NCBI GenBank assembly: GCA_039029355.1
Contig: JBCCGI010000017.1
Location: 59,917 to 123,916, forward strand
DNA: 64,000 nucleotides
Direction of reading: 5' to 3'
DNA from: JBCCGI01 sp039029355
GTDB lineage: Bacteria > Planctomycetota > UBA1135 > GCA-002686595
Made by a program: the position numbers and the translations under genes. Under the pieces are notes generated by a model. That model ran no database searches. It was not told the DNA's origin and saw only the letters and a program-made list of their open reading frames with translations. Positions 37,404 to 46,463 of the stretch are shown one piece after another (position 1 is the first letter of the stretch; each line of letters starts with the position of its first letter).

Positions 37404-38216
37404 ATATCTTCCGAACGCTGCTTGGAGACGTACCTCCAAGAAATCAACGAAGTCTCGCTGCTCTCGGCGGACGAGGAGAAAGAGCTGGGCCGGCGGATCC
37501 AGGCCGGCGACCTCGAGGCGCGCGAGCACATGATCCGCGCCAACCTGCGCCTCGTGGTGTCCATCGCCAAGATGTACTCGGAGCGCGGCATGGCCCTGCA
37601 GGACCTGATCGCCGAGGGGAACATCGGCCTGATGAAGGCCGCGGAGAAGTTCGACCCGGACGCCGGCTGCCGCTTCTCGACCTACGGCTCGTGGTGGATC
37701 AAGCAGGCCATCCGCCGGGCGTTGACGAACTCGGTGCTGTCGGTGCGCATCCCCGGCTACATGGCCGAGCTGATCTCGCGCTGGAAGCAGGTGTCGGCCG
37801 AGCTCGCCTACCGCCTGGGCCGCACGCCCAGCGTCGAGGAGGTCGCCCAGGAGCTGGGCATCCCGCACGAGAGCTGGAAGCTGCTGAAGCAGACCATCCA
37901 GACCTCGGGGATGGGCCCGCAGGTGTCGCTCGACGTGCTCACGTCGAACCAGGAGACCGTCGAGGACGAAAAGGTCGCCACGCCGGAGGACACGATCCAG
38001 CAGACCGACCTGCTCGAGCGTCTGCGCGACCTGCTCGACAGCATCGACGAGCGCGAGGCCACCGTGCTGCGGCTGCGCTACGGGCTCGACGACAACGGCG
38101 CCGACCCGATGACGCTGAAGGAGATCGGCAAGATCGTCGGCCTGACGCGCGAACGCGTGCGCCAGATCGAGCGCGAGGCGCTCGCGAAGCTGTACCGGAT
38201 CATGGGGGACGAGTAG
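37404..38216 (+). CDS. Housekeeping-type sigma-70 factor (RpoD/SigA group)
   Basis: A 264- to 270-residue sigma factor that directs RNA polymerase to promoters. Region 1.2 is YLQEINEVSLLSADEEKELG; region 2 is DLIAEGNIGLMKAAEKFDP with RFSTYGSWWIKQAIRRAL (the -10-melting part); region 3 follows; region 4 is LRLRYGLDDN to LTRERVRQIEREALAKLYR (the -35 helix). Region 1.1 is missing, so it is a short primary or group-2 form. The start is placed at ATA 37404 because AGGAGG sits 7 nt upstream; the conservative alternative is TTG 37422. No other standard in-frame start was found upstream. Confidence 0.92.
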   Translation: MSSERCLETYLQEINEVSLLSADEEKELGRRIQAGDLEAREHMIRANLRLVVSIAKMYSERGMALQDLIAEGNIGLMKAAEKFDPDAGCRFSTYGSWWIKQAIRRALTNSVLSVRIPGYMAELISRWKQVSAELAYRLGRTPSVEEVAQELGIPHESWKLLKQTIQTSGMGPQVSLDVLTSNQETVEDEKVATPEDTIQQTDLLERLRDLLDSIDEREATVLRLRYGLDDNGADPMTLKEIGKIVGLTRERVRQIEREALAKLYRIMGDE

Positions 38217-38240
38217 CTCCGGCTCCCTCGGTCGGGTGAA

Positions 38241-39434
38241 ATGGGGGTTGCGATGCAGCCCCGCAACGAGCCCGGAACCCCGCTCTACGTGCACCTGCCG
38301 TTCTGCGCGGCGAAGTGCCCGTACTGCGATTTCTACTCGGTCCCGGGCGAGGACCAGGACACCGCCGGCGTCATCGAGACGGTCCTGCGCGAGGCCGAGC
38401 TGCGCGGGCCCTCCCGCCCGCGCACGGTGTTCGTCGGCGGCGGCACCCCGTCCTACCACTCCATCGCCGAGCTGCGGCGGCTGTTCGACGGGCTCGACCG
38501 CATCACCGGCTTTCGCGACTCGGCCGAGGAGGTCACGGTCGAGTGCAACCCCGAGAGCCTCGACCGCGACAAAGCGGCCGCCCTGCGCGATCTGGGCGTC
38601 GATCGGGCGTCGATCGGGTTCCAGAGCCTCGACCCAGAGACGCTGGCGCTCTTCGGGCGCGTGCACAGCGCCGATCAGAGCCTGCGCGCCTTCGAGGCCG
38701 CGCGCGACGCCGGCCTGCCGCGCGTCAGCGTCGACCTGATCTACGCCTCGCCGGGGCACGGGGTCGAGCGCTGGGAGGCCGAGCTCACGCGCGTGCTCGA
38801 CCTGCGACCCGACCACCTGAGCGCCTACAACCTGACCTTCGAAGAAGGAACGCCGTTTCGGCGCTGGCTAGAGGAAGGCCGCCTCGAGCGCCTGCCCGAG
38901 GAGCGCGAGCTGGCGCTCTTCTGGAGCACCCGCCGGATCGCGGCGGAGCGCGGGTATGGGGCCTACGAGATCTCCAATTTCGCGCTAGAGGGCGAGGTTT
39001 GCCGCCACAACCTCAACTACTGGCACAACGGCCCGTACGTCGGGCTCGGCCCCTCCGCGGCCAGCAAGGAAGGCCACGTGCGTCGCTCGCGAACCCGCTC
39101 CATCCGCGCCTGGACGCGCGCAATCCACGAAGCCGCAAATGAGTCGGGCGAAGCCGGCGGCTGGCTGTGGGAGGAGGAGCTCGAGCCCTCCAAGCGCCTG
39201 GGCGAGACCTGGTGGTTGGGACTGCGGCTGACCGAGGGCGTCGAGCCGGAGCGCGCCCGAGCGGCGGCCGGCTTCGACGCCGAAGACGATCCCTGCGTGG
39301 CGGTCGCGCGCGCGCTCTGCGGCGAGGGTCTGCTGGTCGAGACGGGCGACCGTTTCCGGCTGACCGAAGCGGGCTTGCCGCTCGCCGATCACGTTGCCGC
39401 ACGGTTCCTCCAGTCCGAGCCCGCCGGTGAGTAG
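38241..39434 (+). CDS. hemW: Radical SAM heme chaperone HemW
   Basis: A 397-residue radical SAM protein. YVHLPFCAAKCPYCDFYS holds the CxxxCxxC 4Fe-4S motif; VFVGGGTPS, VECNPES, SIGFQSLDP, HLSAYNLTFEEGTPF and YEISNFA are HemW/HemN positions. HemW inserts heme into target proteins; the extra Cys near the N-terminus that defines HemN oxidases is not seen, so HemW is preferred over coproporphyrinogen dehydrogenase. It begins a plus-strand cluster that continues with DUF502, pyrF, bshC and bshB1. A second ATG four codons in is also possible. Confidence 0.9.
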   Translation: MGVAMQPRNEPGTPLYVHLPFCAAKCPYCDFYSVPGEDQDTAGVIETVLREAELRGPSRPRTVFVGGGTPSYHSIAELRRLFDGLDRITGFRDSAEEVTVECNPESLDRDKAAALRDLGVDRASIGFQSLDPETLALFGRVHSADQSLRAFEAARDAGLPRVSVDLIYASPGHGVERWEAELTRVLDLRPDHLSAYNLTFEEGTPFRRWLEEGRLERLPEERELALFWSTRRIAAERGYGAYEISNFALEGEVCRHNLNYWHNGPYVGLGPSAASKEGHVRRSRTRSIRAWTRAIHEAANESGEAGGWLWEEELEPSKRLGETWWLGLRLTEGVEPERARAAAGFDAEDDPCVAVARALCGEGLLVETGDRFRLTEAGLPLADHVAARFLQSEPAGE

Positions 39435-39455
39435 ACTTCGAGCCCTCGCCTCCCG

Positions 39456-40436
39456 ATGAACCCGGCCCCCAAGCAACCCGGAAAAGCCTCGAAGCGGAAG
39501 AAGGCCGTGCCCAAGCGCTCGCGCCTCTCGCGCTTCTTCCTGCGTGGGCTGGTCACGCTGCTCCCGATCATCCTGACCTTCGTCGTCTTCGGGCTGCTGT
39601 ACCAGATGGTGACGACCTACGTCACCACGCCGATCAACCGCGCGATCTATTGGTCGCTCGAAGGCAACGGCCTCGGCTGGCGCGCGCTGCGGACGCTGGG
39701 GATCGAGCCGTACAGCGCGGTCTATCTCGACACCTCGGTGCTGCCGGTCCACCTCGAGGATCTGGCGCGTAGCTCCGCCGGCGGCTATTCCGACCCCGAC
39801 TTCGGCGACGCCCTCGACGAGTTCCGCGACCGCGAGGAGTCCTTCTTCCGCGACTTCGAGGCGCTCTGCATCAAGCCGACCGCCCTTCGGCGCGACGTGG
39901 CCGCGCGCGTGCACCCGGTGTTCGGGGTGCTGCTCTCGCTGCTGCTGGTGATCTGGCTCGGCTGGATCGTCGGCGGCTTCCTCGGCAGGCGGGTCGTCAA
40001 CCGCCTCGACGCCGCGTTCCAGGCGATCCCGCTGGTGCGGACGGTCTACCCGTACAGCAAGCAGCTGGTCGAGTTCTTCTTCGCCGAGTCGAAGCTCGAC
40101 TTCGACACCGTCGTCGCGATCCCGTACCCGAGTCCGCACCTCTGGTCGATCGCCTTTGTGACGAACCGCGCGCCGGTCAGCGTCCAGAGGCGGGTCGGAA
40201 CCGAGATGATCAGCTGCTTCGTTCCGTCCTCGCCGATGCCGATGACCGGCTACACGATCTTCGTCGAGGCCACGGACATCGTGCCCCTGCGGCTCACCGT
40301 TGACGAGGCTCTCCGGATCACCATGTCGGGCGGAGTGCTGATGCCGCCCGGCGAGAAGGCCGAGGACGGCGATCTGTCCGAGCTGCTGGCCGCGCACGCC
40401 CATCGACCCCCCCCGAGCGAAGAGCCGAACGAATGA
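39456..40436 (+). CDS. DUF502 membrane protein
   Basis: A 326-residue protein of the DUF502 family. It has a basic N-terminus (KASKRKKAVPKRSRLSRFF), a first membrane helix LVTLLPIILTFVVFGLLY, an insertion of ~90 charged residues (about 85-145), and a second membrane helix VLLSLLLVIWLGWIVGGFLG. The family core is IPLVRTVYPYSKQLVEFF, followed by a beta-rich C-terminal part (FVPSSPMPMTGYTIFVE). The family has no established function. The stop overlaps the pyrF ATG by four bases. Confidence 0.88.
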   Translation: MNPAPKQPGKASKRKKAVPKRSRLSRFFLRGLVTLLPIILTFVVFGLLYQMVTTYVTTPINRAIYWSLEGNGLGWRALRTLGIEPYSAVYLDTSVLPVHLEDLARSSAGGYSDPDFGDALDEFRDREESFFRDFEALCIKPTALRRDVAARVHPVFGVLLSLLLVIWLGWIVGGFLGRRVVNRLDAAFQAIPLVRTVYPYSKQLVEFFFAESKLDFDTVVAIPYPSPHLWSIAFVTNRAPVSVQRRVGTEMISCFVPSSPMPMTGYTIFVEATDIVPLRLTVDEALRITMSGGVLMPPGEKAEDGDLSELLAAHAHRPPPSEEPNE

Positions 40437-41353
40437 GCTGGGCCGACCGCCTCCACGAAGCCGTCCACCGCGTCGGCAACCCCTGCATGGTGGGGCTCGA
40501 TCCCCACCTGGACCTCCTTCCCGACGAGTTCGCCGTGGCCCGCGATCCACAGGCGCCGCGCCGCGACCGCGCCCAGGCGCTGTCGGACTTCTGCTGGGAG
40601 ATGCTCGACCTGTGCGCCGGCACGGTCGCGGTCGTGAAGCCCCAGTCGGCCTTCTTCGAGCTCTTCGGCGCCGACGGCGTCGAGGCCTGGGAGACCGTGG
40701 TCACGCGCGCGCACGAGGCGGGCTTGCTGGTGCTCGGCGACGTGAAGCGCGGCGACATCGCCAGCACGGCCAAGGCCTACGCGACCGCCTTCCTGCAGGG
40801 CGTGCCCGGCACGGACCCGGCGCCGCTGTGCGATGCGGTTACCGTCAACCCGTACCTGGGCGACGACGCGGTCGAGCCGTTCCTCGAGGCCTGCCGGGAG
40901 AGCGGGACGGGCATCTACGTGCTCGTGCGCACGTCGAACGCCGGGGGCACGCGCTTCCAGCTGCACGGCGAGCCGGCGCTCTCACACCTGGTCGCCGACG
41001 CCGTCTCGCGGTGGGGGGAAGGGCTGATGGGCGAGTGCGGCTTCTCGTCGGTCGGCGCGGTCGTCGGTGCCACGCACGCGGACGAGCTGGCCGACTTTCG
41101 CGCACGCATGCCGCACACGCCGTTCCTGCTGCCGGGCTTCGGAGCCCAGGGGGCCTCGGCGCACGACACGCTCGGGGCCTTCTCGCGCGGCGGTCTCGGC
41201 GGAGCGCTGATCGCGTCGTCGCGCGGCGTCTCGTTCGCCTACCGCTCCGAGCGCTACGCCGGCAAGTCGTGGAAGGACGCGGCGGCCGCCTCGCTGCACG
41301 ACATGATCGCCGAGGTCACGTCCGCGCTTGCCACCGTGCAGGCGGGCGGATGA
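40433..41353 (+). CDS. pyrF: Orotidine 5'-phosphate decarboxylase, type 2
   Basis: Last step of UMP synthesis: decarboxylates orotidine monophosphate. At 306 residues it is the longer type 2 form. Key parts are CMVGLDPHLDLLP, VAVVKPQSAFFELFG, the catalytic Lys-Asp array in LVLGDVKRGDIASTA, DAVTVNPYLGDDAVEPF and PGFGAQGA. It overlaps both neighbours by four bases (ATGA), so its translation is linked to DUF502 upstream and bshC downstream. Confidence 0.94.
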   Translation: MSWADRLHEAVHRVGNPCMVGLDPHLDLLPDEFAVARDPQAPRRDRAQALSDFCWEMLDLCAGTVAVVKPQSAFFELFGADGVEAWETVVTRAHEAGLLVLGDVKRGDIASTAKAYATAFLQGVPGTDPAPLCDAVTVNPYLGDDAVEPFLEACRESGTGIYVLVRTSNAGGTRFQLHGEPALSHLVADAVSRWGEGLMGECGFSSVGAVVGATHADELADFRARMPHTPFLLPGFGAQGASAHDTLGAFSRGGLGGALIASSRGVSFAYRSERYAGKSWKDAAAASLHDMIAEVTSALATVQAGG

Positions 41354-42972
41354 GCCTGCGCCTCAGCTACCTGCCGGCGGACGTCTTCGGGCTGAGCGAG
41401 CTGTCCCGCGCGGCGCTGGCCGGACGGCCCGAGCCGCCGTCGCTGCCGGGGATGCGGGTGCCCGCCAGCGTCGAGCACGTGCCGGCGCCGCCCGAGCTGC
41501 TCGAGCCGGACGAGCGCGCCGAGCTGGCCGAGACGCTGGAGGCGCGGCTTTCCGAGCTCGGATCCCACGTCGCGGTCCTGGAGAGCGTGCGTTCGCTGGC
41601 CCAGCCGGGCGCGGCCTGCGTCGTCGCCGGCCAGCAGCCGGGATTTCTGGGCGGGCCGCTGTACGACCTCTACAAGGCGCTGCACGCGGTGCGCCTCGCA
41701 CGCGCGCTCTCGGCCGCGTGGGAGCGGCCGGTGGTGCCGCTCTTTTGGAACCACGCCGACGACCACGACATCGCCGAGGTGCACCATCTGCACGTGGTGA
41801 ACCCCAACCTCGACCTGCGCAAGGTCGCGCTGCCGGGGATGTCGTCGGGCAAGCGGCCGTTCTCCACGCTGGTGCTCGACGCCGAGGCGCACCGGCTGGA
41901 GCCGATCGGCGAGCTCCTGCGTCAGATCCTCCCGGAATCGGCGCACCGCGAAGAGGCCTTGGAGCGCTTCCTCCCGCGCCACGGCGAGACCCTGGCGCGG
42001 GCCTTCACGCGCGCCTACGGCGACCTGCTGGGCCCACTGGGCCTCGTTGTGCTCGAGCCGGACTGGATCCGCACCTCGCTGTCGCGCGCGCTCGCCGGCA
42101 TCGTGGGCAAGGACCCGCGCGGGCCGCTGGAGCGCGGCGCCGAGGCCCTCCGCGCGGCCGGCCACGGGGTCGCGATCGACCCCTCCGAGGCGGCGCTGGT
42201 CTTCCGCCACGTCGACGGCAAGCGCCAGGCGCTGCGCGCGGGCGGCGACGGGTTCCGCTACGACGACGAGCCCGGCTCGCGCTCCTGCGCCGAGCTGGCG
42301 GCCGAGATCGTGCAGGACCCCGCGGATTGGTCTCCGGGGGCGCTCCTGAGGCCGCTGGTGCAGGACCTGGCGCTCCCCGTCGCCGCGTACGTGGGCGGCT
42401 GGGGCGAGCTGGCCTACCACGCCGAGCTGCCGCCGCTGCGGGCCCACGTCGGGGCGCCGGCGACGCCGTTCGTGCCGCGGCTCTCCGCCACCCTGCTCGA
42501 CGCCGAGACGCGCGGCTCGCTGGCCAAGCTGGAGCGGACCGTGGCGGAGGCGCTGGCGGGCGCGGCCCCCGAAGAGGCCGAGGAGCCCGAGGGCGCCCCC
42601 GTCGCCGCCGACCTGCGCGCGGTGGCCGCCGACGCGGCGGGAGCCCTCCTGGCCCAGCAGGGGGCGCTGTCCGAGCTCGACCCGGGGCTCGGCGTGCAGC
42701 TCAAGCGCACCTCGAAGCAGCTGGTCGACCTGGTCGACAAGCTGGCCGGCAAGGCCGACCGCGTCCACGCCAACCGCCAGGGCAAGGGCAAGCGCCACCA
42801 GCGCCGCATCGAGAGCCTGCTGCTGCCGCGCGAGCTGCCCCAGGAGCGCGTGCTGGGCGCCGTGCAGTTCACCGCGCGCTTCGGCACGGACTGGATCGCC
42901 GAGCTGTGCGGCGAGATCGACCCGTTCCCCTCCGAACACCTGGCGGTCGAGCTGGCCGCCGAAGACGCATGA
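41350..42972 (+). CDS. bshC: Bacillithiol biosynthesis cysteine-adding enzyme BshC
   Basis: A 540-residue BshC: adds cysteine to glucosaminyl-malate in the last step of bacillithiol synthesis. Family landmarks are CVVAGQQPGFLGGPLYDLYK, VPLFWNHADDHDIAEV (the HxxDHD-type nucleotide site of this cysteinyl-AMP-ligase-like fold), LGLVVLEPDW, VAAYVGGWGELAYHAEL and, at the end, RVLGAVQFTARFG. Length matches family members (~540). The start overlaps pyrF by four bases, and the end overlaps bshB1 by four. With bshB1 and bshA it completes the pathway in this window. Confidence 0.93.
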   Translation: MSLRLSYLPADVFGLSELSRAALAGRPEPPSLPGMRVPASVEHVPAPPELLEPDERAELAETLEARLSELGSHVAVLESVRSLAQPGAACVVAGQQPGFLGGPLYDLYKALHAVRLARALSAAWERPVVPLFWNHADDHDIAEVHHLHVVNPNLDLRKVALPGMSSGKRPFSTLVLDAEAHRLEPIGELLRQILPESAHREEALERFLPRHGETLARAFTRAYGDLLGPLGLVVLEPDWIRTSLSRALAGIVGKDPRGPLERGAEALRAAGHGVAIDPSEAALVFRHVDGKRQALRAGGDGFRYDDEPGSRSCAELAAEIVQDPADWSPGALLRPLVQDLALPVAAYVGGWGELAYHAELPPLRAHVGAPATPFVPRLSATLLDAETRGSLAKLERTVAEALAGAAPEEAEEPEGAPVAADLRAVAADAAGALLAQQGALSELDPGLGVQLKRTSKQLVDLVDKLAGKADRVHANRQGKGKRHQRRIESLLLPRELPQERVLGAVQFTARFGTDWIAELCGEIDPFPSEHLAVELAAEDA

Positions 42973-43682
42973 AGCTGGACGCCCTGGTCATCGCCGCCCA
43001 CCCCGATGACGCCGAGATCGCCCTCGGCGGGACGATCCTGCGGCTGGTGGACGCCGGCCGGAAGGTGGGCGTGCTCGACCTGACGCGCGGCGAGATGGGC
43101 ACGCGCGGCACGGCCGAGGACCGCGACGCCGAGACGGCTGCGGCGAGCGAGGTTCTGGGCCTCGCGGCGCGCTTCAACGCCGGCCTGCCCGACGGGCGCG
43201 TCCAGGACGACGTCGAGGCGCGGGAGGGGGTCGCGGCGGTGATCCGCGAGACCGCTCCGGACCTGGTGATCGCCCACCACGTCGACGACCTGCACCCCGA
43301 CCACGCGGCCTGTGGCCGCATCGCCCGCGAGGCCTGGTACCTGGCCGGCCTCAAGCGGCTGGCCTCCGAGGCGGGGGAAGCGCCCGCCCACCGGCCGCGG
43401 CGCCTGCTGCACTTCTCGGGGCACGTGCCCTTCGAGCCCACCTTCGTGGTCGACGTCGGCCCGGTGTGGGAACGTAAGCTCGACGTGATCCGCTGCTACG
43501 GCTCCCAGATCCAGCCCGACGGCGAGACCGACCGGGGCGAGCACTTCCTGTTCGGCGCCGACATCCTGGCCCGGGCCGCAACGAAGGCCCGCTACTGGGG
43601 CGAGCGCATCGGCGCGGCCTACGGCGAGCCGCTCCTGCACGCCGGGCCGCTACCTATCGGTCCTGACATGCTGCTGGGTTAG
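42969..43682 (+). CDS. bshB1: Bacillithiol biosynthesis deacetylase BshB1
   Basis: A 237-residue PIG-L-type zinc deacetylase that removes acetate from N-acetylglucosaminyl-malate. The zinc site is AAHPDDAEIALGG (residues 9-21) with a later His in HHVDDLHPDHAACGR. LDLTRGEMGTRGT is the characteristic BshB1 stretch. Other PIG-L enzymes (mycothiol MshB, amidase Mca) share the zinc site, but adjacency to bshC and the start sequence favour BshB1. The ATG overlaps the bshC stop. This ends the hemW-to-bshB1 cluster; a GC-rich inverted repeat and TTTT follow at about 43688-43712. Confidence 0.93.
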   Translation: MKLDALVIAAHPDDAEIALGGTILRLVDAGRKVGVLDLTRGEMGTRGTAEDRDAETAAASEVLGLAARFNAGLPDGRVQDDVEAREGVAAVIRETAPDLVIAHHVDDLHPDHAACGRIAREAWYLAGLKRLASEAGEAPAHRPRRLLHFSGHVPFEPTFVVDVGPVWERKLDVIRCYGSQIQPDGETDRGEHFLFGADILARAATKARYWGERIGAAYGEPLLHAGPLPIGPDMLLG

Positions 43683-43766
43683 GGGCAGCCCGGGGCCCCC
43701 GGGGCGGGTTTTGGAGGTAAATTGGAAAGGCTCTCGGCCTCCCCTCAACGCCCCCAGTCTTCCGCC

Positions 43767-46352
43767 ATGACTCGACCTGAGAGCGCCGTCTCCCACGCAT
43801 CTCTTCTGCTCGCCTGCCTCGGTCTGGGCCTGCCATCGGCGGCCTTCGGCCAGGGGTTTGTCGAGCGCTCCGGCGAGCTCGGGATCGACCACGAGGTCGC
43901 GACCGGCTTCGACGCCGTGTCGGACACCACCGTCCGCGACTGGATCCAGCGCGGTCTGGCGTTGGGCGACATCGACGGCGATGGCGACGTCGACCTGGTC
44001 GCCTGCGGAGGCGTGCTGCAGAACAGCGTGCTGCGCAACGACGGCGGCGTGTTCACCGACATCACCGCCCAGGCGGGCATCGAAGAGGGCGAGTACGACA
44101 CCGCGCCGTGCCTGGCCGACTACGACGGCGACGGGGACCTCGACCTCTACATCGGCGTGATCGAGGCCGGCGGCTTCGGCGGCGGGACCAGCCCGCGCGG
44201 ACGCTTCTATCGCAACGACGGGACCGGCGCCTTCGAGGAGATCACGACCCTCGCGTGGGTGCGCGGGTCGGGGCACACCGCCTTCGCGCAGTGGGCCGAC
44301 ATCGACTACGACGGGCTGGCCGACCTGCTCCTGGGCGAGTTCTACTCGACCCAGAACCACTTCTACCGCAACAACGGCGACGGCACGTTCACCGACCGCA
44401 GCGTCGCGACCGGGCTCAACACCGAGGGCATGACGCACGTGCTCTGCGTGTTCGACAGCGACCGCGACGGGTACTTCGACGTCTTCGTCGGCAACGACTA
44501 CTACGTCGGCGTCACCGGCTCGATGCCGAACAACGAGCCCGACGTCCACATGGACAGCCAGTCCGGCGACACGTGGCTCGACGTCAGCGACCGGTCCGGC
44601 TTCGATCACGAGCGCGGCATCATGGGCTACGCGCTCGGCGACGTGAACTACGACGGCTTGATGGACGTCTACAAGACCGACGTCTTCGCGAACCGGCTCA
44701 CGATCAACCAGGGCTGGCCCGGCGGCGACGTGTGGCTCGGCGAGGAGCAGCTGGCCTACGGCGTCGCGGCCGAGGTCGTGCCCGACCTCGCCAACCCGGG
44801 CGAGACCGACAAGGCGGTGGGCTGGGGCACCGTCTTCATGGACTTCGACTTCGACCTGTGGCTCGACCTGTTCCTGGTGAACGGCCAGGTGGCGAGCAGC
44901 AACCCGTCGGGGGTCTTCAGCCCGCGCTTCCAGCGCAACTTCATGTTCACCGGCGACGGGCCCGGCAACGGCTTCCAGTTCACGGATCGGACGTCGGAAT
45001 ACGGGCTCTACGACGAGATCGACGACCGCATCCTGGCCGTCGCCGACGTCGACCAGGACGGCGACGTCGACATGTTCATCCAGCCGACGGCTGGCTACCT
45101 GCGGTACTTCGAGAACCAGATCGATCCCGCCGGGCAGGGTTGGCTGATGGTCAAGCCGGAGTGCAACACCTCGGTCGCCGGCGGCTTCGGCGTCGAGGCG
45201 AGCTTCACCGACTCGCTCGGCTACCCGCACATCCGCCAGATCGGCCAGGACGGCCCGACCGCGGCCCAGCACGAGAACTTCGCCTACTTCGGGCTCGGCA
45301 ACGAGGCCTCGGTCGACCTCGAGGTCGTGTTCCCGTCCGGCATCGAGCTGTCGTTCCCCGCCGTCACGCCGAACCAGGTGCTGGTGCCGGTCGAACCGAA
45401 GCTGCTCGAGGTCAACGCGCGCACGATGCCGACGGCGGTCAACCCGGGGCTCGCGGGCACGCGCAACGGGCCGACGGCGAGCGGTCCCCCCGGCCTCTAC
45501 GCCGTCACCGCCTTTGCGCACGACCAGGCGGGCAACCCGCTCGACGGCACCGCGACGGTCACGATCGAGACGCCGGGGCTCACCGCGCTGACCGGCGTGC
45601 TGCACCTTGGCGGCAACCAGTTCCGGCGCTACTTCGAGCCCTCCGTCACGCCCGGCGACTTCCGCACCACCGTCACGTTCGACGGGTGGGAGGTGAAGAT
45701 CCGCCCGCGCATCCACTTCTACGACCCGACCGACGCGAGCGGCACGACGGCGCTGGTGCAGCCCGAGGCGGTGCGCGCCGGCAGCGGCGACACCTTCACG
45801 GTCGTGCTCGCCCCAAAGGATGCGAACGGCATCTCGCTCGGCGCCGGCGATACCATCAGCATCTCGGTGCCCGGCCTCGCCCCCGTCGGGGGAGTGGTCG
45901 ACCACGCGGACGGCCGCTATAGCGCGACCTTCCCGGCGCCCGCGACGGCCGGCGTGCTGCCGATCGGCGTCACGATCAACGGCGCGGGCGTACCGCTCGG
46001 ACTCCAGATCGAAGCAGGCGGCGTGGCGATCAACTCGCAGACGATCCTTCAGATCGAAGAGCCGTACGAGAACATCTCCGCGGCCCCGCACCAGCTGAAG
46101 ATCCAGATCACCCCGCGCGACATGAACCAGCTGCGCACCGGTCCCGCGCCGTCGCTCTCCGTCGTCCCGATGCCCGACGTGGGCACCGACTCGGTCGTGT
46201 GGCGGAGCGACGTCTTCCCCCAGGGGCAGCGCGACGGCGACTACGTGATCGTCGTCGAGAAGCCCCTGACCGACCCTCCGACCTACGTCAGCGGCGTGCT
46301 CCAGCTGTTCTTCGACGGAGCCCCGCAGGCCAACATCCCCTACGACTTCTAG
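43767..46352 (+). CDS. Secreted FG-GAP/UnbV-type repeat protein, first copy
   Basis: An 861-residue exported protein with a signal peptide (SLLLACLGLGLPSAAFG). Residues about 30-450 hold at least six FG-GAP/VCBS-type calcium-binding blades (LGDIDGDGDVDLVACGG, LADYDGDGDLDLYIG, VADVDQDGDVDMFIQ) that form a beta-propeller. Residues about 455-560 resemble the ASPIC/UnbV domain (FGLGNEASVDLEVVFPSG to TPNQVLVPVEP). Three further beta domains fill the C-terminus, ending in ANIPYDF. ATG 43767 starts the signal peptide. Such proteins are abundant in Planctomycetes; roles proposed include adhesion and matrix binding. It is paralogous to the next gene. Confidence 0.85.
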   Translation: MTRPESAVSHASLLLACLGLGLPSAAFGQGFVERSGELGIDHEVATGFDAVSDTTVRDWIQRGLALGDIDGDGDVDLVACGGVLQNSVLRNDGGVFTDITAQAGIEEGEYDTAPCLADYDGDGDLDLYIGVIEAGGFGGGTSPRGRFYRNDGTGAFEEITTLAWVRGSGHTAFAQWADIDYDGLADLLLGEFYSTQNHFYRNNGDGTFTDRSVATGLNTEGMTHVLCVFDSDRDGYFDVFVGNDYYVGVTGSMPNNEPDVHMDSQSGDTWLDVSDRSGFDHERGIMGYALGDVNYDGLMDVYKTDVFANRLTINQGWPGGDVWLGEEQLAYGVAAEVVPDLANPGETDKAVGWGTVFMDFDFDLWLDLFLVNGQVASSNPSGVFSPRFQRNFMFTGDGPGNGFQFTDRTSEYGLYDEIDDRILAVADVDQDGDVDMFIQPTAGYLRYFENQIDPAGQGWLMVKPECNTSVAGGFGVEASFTDSLGYPHIRQIGQDGPTAAQHENFAYFGLGNEASVDLEVVFPSGIELSFPAVTPNQVLVPVEPKLLEVNARTMPTAVNPGLAGTRNGPTASGPPGLYAVTAFAHDQAGNPLDGTATVTIETPGLTALTGVLHLGGNQFRRYFEPSVTPGDFRTTVTFDGWEVKIRPRIHFYDPTDASGTTALVQPEAVRAGSGDTFTVVLAPKDANGISLGAGDTISISVPGLAPVGGVVDHADGRYSATFPAPATAGVLPIGVTINGAGVPLGLQIEAGGVAINSQTILQIEEPYENISAAPHQLKIQITPRDMNQLRTGPAPSLSVVPMPDVGTDSVVWRSDVFPQGQRDGDYVIVVEKPLTDPPTYVSGVLQLFFDGAPQANIPYDF

Positions 46353-46463
46353 CCCTGGAGCCCCCCAGGGCGGGCCTCTACCCCAGCTTTGCGAGTCGGT
46401 GGTAGATTTTGGCCCCCAGGCCCCCTCTCACCCACGCCGGAATCTCCCACCACCTTTGTCGGC

